DNA of 6,808 bases from Clostridia bacterium (lineage in GTDB: Bacteria > Bacillota > Clostridia > Christensenellales > UBA1242). Positions 4,071 through 6,808 of this stretch are shown piece after piece. Each line of letters starts with the position of its first letter. The stretch's first letter is position 1. The DNA is taken from positions 1 to 6,808 of the forward strand of contig JAQUUD010000056.1 in assembly GCA_028694075.1 (NCBI GenBank), given 5' to 3'. The position numbers and the translations under genes were made by a program. Below the pieces are notes generated by a model. That model did no database searches. It saw only the letters and a program-made list of their open reading frames with translations, and had not been told where the DNA came from.

Positions 4071-6161
4071 TTTTCTTTTATCTTTCAAATGCGACCAAAG
4101 AGATATTATTGAAATTAAAATAACAAAAATAGTTATCATCACACATATCAAATTAAAAATACCAACAATTTCAGCCATATTATATAAATTAAACACAATG
4201 AAAGCCGTGAAATAAGCGATTATAAATTGAATAATTGTTGCAATAACTGTCCATTTTAATCCAATTTCTTTTTTTAAAACGGCAACAGTTGCAAGGCAAG
4301 GGCAGTAAAGCAGGCAAAAACTCATATATGAAATAGCCGAAGCGGAAGTGAAATGCACAGCGGACTCAGAATTTAAAACTGAATTTGAAACTTGATGACT
4401 CATATCGCTGGTTGGAACGCTTATTCCATTAAAAATTGCTATTGAAGAAACAACAAGTTCTTTGGCAACAAAACCAGCAATAAGAGCAGAAACTGCGCCC
4501 CAATTATTAAAGCCAAGCGGAAGAAAAAGAGGCATCAAAATTTCCCCTAAAATTTGAAGCACGCTTTTTTCGCCACTTTCAACAATATACAAAAAATTAA
4601 CACTAAAATTGCTTAAACACCAAATTATGATATTAACCGATATAAAAACAGTTGTGACTCTTATTAAAAATAATTTCATATTCTGCCAAATAATTTTACA
4701 AAGTCTTATGCCGTTCGGCATTCTATAAGGCGGAAACTCTAAAATAAACAAACTTTTTTGTGCGGGAAGCCCAAACTTTTCAAGCATAATGCTTACGAAT
4801 AAAGATATAAAAACGCCAAGCAGATAAAGCAAGAAAATTATAAAAACATTCCCAGCCCCAAAAAATGCTCCGCCCAGCACTGCATAAATGGGAAGTTTTG
4901 CGGAACAACTCATATAAGGAGTTAAAATTGCAGTTTTAATTTTTGCATTTTTATTATCCATATTTCGGGCGGTTAAAACTGCACTAGCACTGCAACCGAA
5001 CCCCATTAAAAGTGTGTAAACACTTTTGCCCGACAGTCCAACCTTGCTTAACAAGTCTTCAAAACAAAATGCAATTCTGGAAAAATAACCACTGTCTTCC
5101 ATAATTGCCAAAAAGAAAAACAAAAAAACAACTTGAGGCAAAAATGAAATAATACTGCCAACCCCGCTAATCAAACCTTCTTCAATTAGCCCGTTTATCC
5201 AAGCAATTGAACAAAATGATTTAAAGAAATTAATAAAAAGTGTTCCTAGTTTATCTTGAATAAAAAAACTTAAATTCTCAGAAAAAAAAGCCCCGACAGA
5301 AAAAAAGGTCAAATAAAAAACTGTTAACATAATCACACAAAAAATTGGAATTGCAAGAAATTTATTCAACAGAAATTTATCCAAAGATTCTTCGCCATAA
5401 GCTTTTTTTTTGCTACTAAATTTGCAAAATTTATTTATATAGTCAAATCTTTCTTGAGCGAGCAACTCGAAATCAGTTTTTTTATTTTTATTTAAAAATT
5501 TGTCAATATCATTTCGATTATGAATTTTTTTTATAAAAAAATCATCTTTTTCAACTATTTTTATGCTTTCAAACAAGTTTGTCTTTAAAGTTAATGAAAT
5601 TTCCTTAATAAAATCATAAGTTGTTTTTGAATAGATTTTTTTAAAAGTACTTTCAGTTTGTTGTGTTCTATGTGAATTTAGTGTATACAAAAAAAATTTT
5701 TCAATCTTATTTTTGAGTTTCAGAATGTCAGATTTGCTATTAAAATTTATAACTTCAACATTAATTCCAAGTTCATTTTCGATTTTTGCTACATCGATTT
5801 TTGATTTTTTGCCCATTGAGTTAATAAGTAAAACAACTTTTGCCCCATATTGCAAAAGTTCCAAAGTTAAATATAAATTTCTATGCAAGTTGTTTATATC
5901 ACAAGTGTTCAAAATTAAATCATCTTTATGAGAAAAAATATAATTAATCGCCACTTGCTCTTCCAAGCTTAGTGCGGTTAAAGAATATATCCCGGGCAAA
6001 TCAACAACTGAGTATTTTTTTTGGTTGAAGGTATAAACTTTCGATTTTTCTTCAACAGTTACTCCGTGCCAGTTCCCGGTGTGTTCCTCGCTTTTTGTTA
6101 ATGTGTTTAAAAGCGTTGTTTTGCCAGTGTTGGCATTGCCCACAAGCAATATATTTTTCAT
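4044..6161 (-). CDS. feoB: ferrous iron transport protein FeoB, with altered G4 motif and cysteine-rich C-terminal tail
   Basis: This 705-aa inner-membrane Fe(II) importer has an N-terminal G domain. G1 is GNANTGKTT (8-16), switch I is GVTVE with T35, and G3 is DLPG (54-57), followed by NLHRNLYLTLELL (91-103). The G4 motif, normally NxxD, reads NSMG (114-117), and the segment after it is about four residues shorter than usual. A lysine-rich, very AT-rich linker runs from about 150 to 260. The membrane part carries both gate repeats: GFGCSASAVLTAR (387-399) with TPYMSCSAKLPIYAVL (414-429), and FCLLYCPCLATVA (615-627). An extra last membrane segment (about 664-690) leads into a cytosolic-looking CKKCGLCN tail (698-705). 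The length is normal for the family. The start overlaps the feoA stop by 4 bp, so the two are co-translated. The FeoB identity is certain; nucleotide specificity is not. Confidence 0.97.
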   Translation of the reverse strand: MKNILLVGNANTGKTTLLNTLTKSEEHTGNWHGVTVEEKSKVYTFNQKKYSVVDLPGIYSLTALSLEEQVAINYIFSHKDDLILNTCDINNLHRNLYLTLELLQYGAKVVLLINSMGKKSKIDVAKIENELGINVEVINFNSKSDILKLKNKIEKFFLYTLNSHRTQQTESTFKKIYSKTTYDFIKEISLTLKTNLFESIKIVEKDDFFIKKIHNRNDIDKFLNKNKKTDFELLAQERFDYINKFCKFSSKKKAYGEESLDKFLLNKFLAIPIFCVIMLTVFYLTFFSVGAFFSENLSFFIQDKLGTLFINFFKSFCSIAWINGLIEEGLISGVGSIISFLPQVVFLFFFLAIMEDSGYFSRIAFCFEDLLSKVGLSGKSVYTLLMGFGCSASAVLTARNMDNKNAKIKTAILTPYMSCSAKLPIYAVLGGAFFGAGNVFIIFLLYLLGVFISLFVSIMLEKFGLPAQKSLFILEFPPYRMPNGIRLCKIIWQNMKLFLIRVTTVFISVNIIIWCLSNFSVNFLYIVESGEKSVLQILGEILMPLFLPLGFNNWGAVSALIAGFVAKELVVSSIAIFNGISVPTSDMSHQVSNSVLNSESAVHFTSASAISYMSFCLLYCPCLATVAVLKKEIGLKWTVIATIIQFIIAYFTAFIVFNLYNMAEIVGIFNLICVMITIFVILISIISLWSHLKDKRKCKKCGLCN

Positions 6162-6427
6162 AAATCCTCTTTAATTTTTATCAGCATGGCAATTTCAACT
6201 CCCAGCAAAAGAGTGTATCCCTTGATTTTTACCAAAAGCGTTTTGTTTAAAAAAGATTTTCTTAAAACAGAAACTTTTTCGCCGGAAATAAATCCAAGTT
6301 GAGAAATTCTTTTTAAATATTTCAAGTCATAATTCTTATTAAGCCCGCTTATTATATATTTCTTATTTAATTTTGCTAAATTCAAAGTAAAATCTGAGTT
6401 TTTTTCAAGAAAACTGCACTTAATCAT
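6158..6427 (-). CDS. feoA: FeoA, small SH3-like partner of FeoB
   Basis: This 89-aa cytoplasmic protein is the accessory partner of FeoB in ferrous iron uptake. The FeoA core spans about residues 15-86: LNLAKLNKKYIISGL, then LKRISQLGFISGEKVSVLRK and VKIKGYTLLLGVEIAMLIKI, which match the family pattern (RLxxLGxxxGxxVxVL ... GyxxxLrxxxAxxI). It is about 14 residues longer at the N-terminus than the usual 75-aa FeoA. The ATG at 6427 has no recognisable Shine-Dalgarno and lies inside the arm of an inverted repeat (6424-6442). No better start was found, since the first in-frame TTG (codon 15) also lacks one. Its TGA overlaps the feoB ATG, giving a feoA-feoB operon. A feoB ribosome binding site, AGAGGA (6170-6165), sits only 3 nt from the feoB ATG. 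Confidence 0.9.
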   Translation of the reverse strand: MIKCSFLEKNSDFTLNLAKLNKKYIISGLNKNYDLKYLKRISQLGFISGEKVSVLRKSFLNKTLLVKIKGYTLLLGVEIAMLIKIKEDL

Positions 6428-6442
6428 AAAATATTTTTATGA
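6424..6442. promoter_or_regulatory. 19-bp inverted repeat over the feoA start codon
   Basis: TCATAAAA (6424-6431) and TTTTATGA (6435-6442) are perfect 8-bp arms around TAT. The feoA ATG (6427-6425) lies in one arm. It could be a repressor operator, 19 bp being the size of Fur-type boxes, or an RNA hairpin that hides the start codon. The all-AT stem would be weak as RNA. Confidence 0.45.
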
Positions 6443-6481
6443 AAATTTTCGCGTGCTTAGAACTTTTATGATGTGTATGAA

Positions 6482-6510
6482 TTGATTTAGTGGAAATTTT
6501 ATATTAAAAT
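6482..6510 (+). promoter_or_regulatory. possible promoter of the ylmC-like gene overlapping the palindromic operator
   Basis: TTGATT (6482-6487), a 17-bp spacer and TAAAAT (6505-6510) give 4/6 and 5/6 matches to the vegetative consensus. The -10 lies in the left arm of the 6502-6522 palindrome. A competing TATAAT at 6585-6590 is a perfect -10 but lacks a -35 and would start transcription almost at the ribosome binding site. Confidence 0.35.
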
Positions 6511-6522
6511 GCCATTTTAATA
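6502..6522. promoter_or_regulatory. 21-bp perfect palindrome, candidate metal-repressor operator between feoA and the ylmC-like gene
   Basis: The arms TATTAAAATG (6502-6511) and CATTTTAATA (6513-6522) are exact complements around one central C. The inner 19 bp have the 9-1-9 geometry of Fur-family boxes, although the bases differ from the Escherichia coli and Bacillus Fur consensus. It stands 75-95 bp upstream of the feoA ATG, so a role in iron control of feoAB is the natural inference. There is no T-run, so it is not a terminator. Confidence 0.55.
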
Positions 6523-6597
6523 ACTTATAATTTAAAATTTGTAAAAAATTTGTCTGATTTTAGTCTTTTATGCAATTTCAGCCATATAATAAAAAAT

Positions 6598-6604
6598 AGG
6601 GAAG
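6598..6604 (+). promoter_or_regulatory. ribosome binding site AGGGAAG deciding a TTG start
   Basis: AGGGAAG ends 8 nt before TTG at 6613. The only nearby ATG (6570) is out of frame and ends after nine codons at the TAG of 6597-6599, so TTG is the best start for the ylmC-like gene. Confidence 0.5.
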
Positions 6605-6612
6605 AAAAATTT

Positions 6613-6808
6613 TTGGAGTGCTCATTTTTAGAATTAAGATGTAAAGAGGTTATAAATGTTGTCGATGGAAAAAGGCTTGGGCATATCATCGATGTGGTTT
6701 TTGATTTGCAGTGTGCAAGAATAACGGGCTTAGTTGTCCCAAATAATAAAAGTTTTTGGAATGTTTTTAAATGCGGACAGGAACTTTTTATTCCTTTCAC
6801 TCAAATTT
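6613..6808 (+). CDS. YlmC/YmxH-family PRC-barrel protein, 3' end outside the window
   Basis: From a TTG start, 65 codons stay open to the window edge. The sequence (M)ECSFLELRCKEVINVVDG, then KRLGHIIDVVFDL, ARITGLVVP and a final ELFIPFTQI, follows the YlmC/YmxH pattern (SELRxKEVINxxDGxRLGxxxDxxxDxxxGxIxxLxVP...IPWxxI), a small PRC-barrel family tied to sporulation in Bacillus and Clostridia. Family members have about 75-90 residues, so only a short C-terminal strand is missing. The molecular function is not established; PRC barrels often mediate protein contacts. C3, C10, C34 and C54 make it cysteine-richer than relatives I recall. It diverges from feoAB across a palindromic intergenic region. 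An antisense open frame here has no coding signs. Confidence 0.85.
   Translation, partial: MECSFLELRCKEVINVVDGKRLGHIIDVVFDLQCARITGLVVPNNKSFWNVFKCGQELFIPFTQI

Noticed and set aside
6400..6640. Shared CSFLE motif at the N-termini of FeoA and the YlmC-like protein
   Set aside because: Both proteins begin with a similar five residues across the divergent spacer, but the codons differ and the rest is unrelated; judged coincidence.
6525..6800. 91-codon open frame on the minus strand
   Set aside because: It is antisense to the clear YlmC/YmxH-like gene, has no ribosome binding site and gives a protein with no recognisable pattern.
1..6808. tRNA, rRNA, CRISPR array, insertion sequence or prophage remains
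   Set aside because: No cloverleaf, regular repeat-spacer series, transposase motif or terminal inverted repeats were seen on either strand.

Overview
The window is AT-rich and reads as a chromosomal segment of a spore-forming Bacillota bacterium, most likely an uncultured Clostridia-type lineage. This rests on a SpoVD-type class B penicillin-binding protein with a C-terminal PASTA domain, the start of a YlmC/YmxH-family (PRC-barrel) sporulation gene, clostridial-looking feoA/feoB genes and low GC throughout. The species cannot be named from the sequence alone.

Layout. Bases 1-393 (minus strand) hold the N-terminal 131 codons of a class II CCA-adding enzyme, cut by the window edge, with a promoter placed so that its mRNA would be leaderless. 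Bases 394-788 are intergenic and carry a 12-bp direct repeat, a possible tiny peptide frame and a strong-looking promoter (TTGACA-N17-TAATAT) with paired ACGACA repeats just upstream. That promoter serves a two-gene operon (789-1639, plus strand): an unrecognised 65-aa protein overlapping by 4 bp a 218-aa PIN-domain protein, arranged like a toxin-antitoxin module. A hairpin terminator follows at 1777-1813. Bases 1925-3835 (minus) encode a 636-aa SpoVD/FtsI-family transpeptidase. Bases 4044-6427 (minus) are a feoAB ferrous-iron uptake operon. Bases 6428-6612 are a divergent intergenic region with two perfect-armed inverted repeats, and 6613-6808 (plus) is the start of the YlmC/YmxH-like gene.

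How the parts relate. FeoA and FeoB are translationally coupled and form one iron transporter. The 21-bp palindrome between feoA and the ylmC-like gene has the size and symmetry of a metal-responsive repressor operator and overlaps a possible -10 for the divergent gene. The SpoVD-like protein keeps the two cysteines near its active site that are redox-controlled in Bacillus subtilis SpoVD. The PIN operon looks like an accessory unit between housekeeping genes.

Most worth checking: (i) the small protein plus PIN pair, whose presumed antitoxin resembles none of the common antitoxin folds I know; (ii) a FeoB whose guanine-specificity motif has lost its aspartate and which ends in a transmembrane segment plus CxxCxxC tail, resembling a fused FeoB-associated Cys-rich protein; (iii) the inverted repeats in front of feoA.
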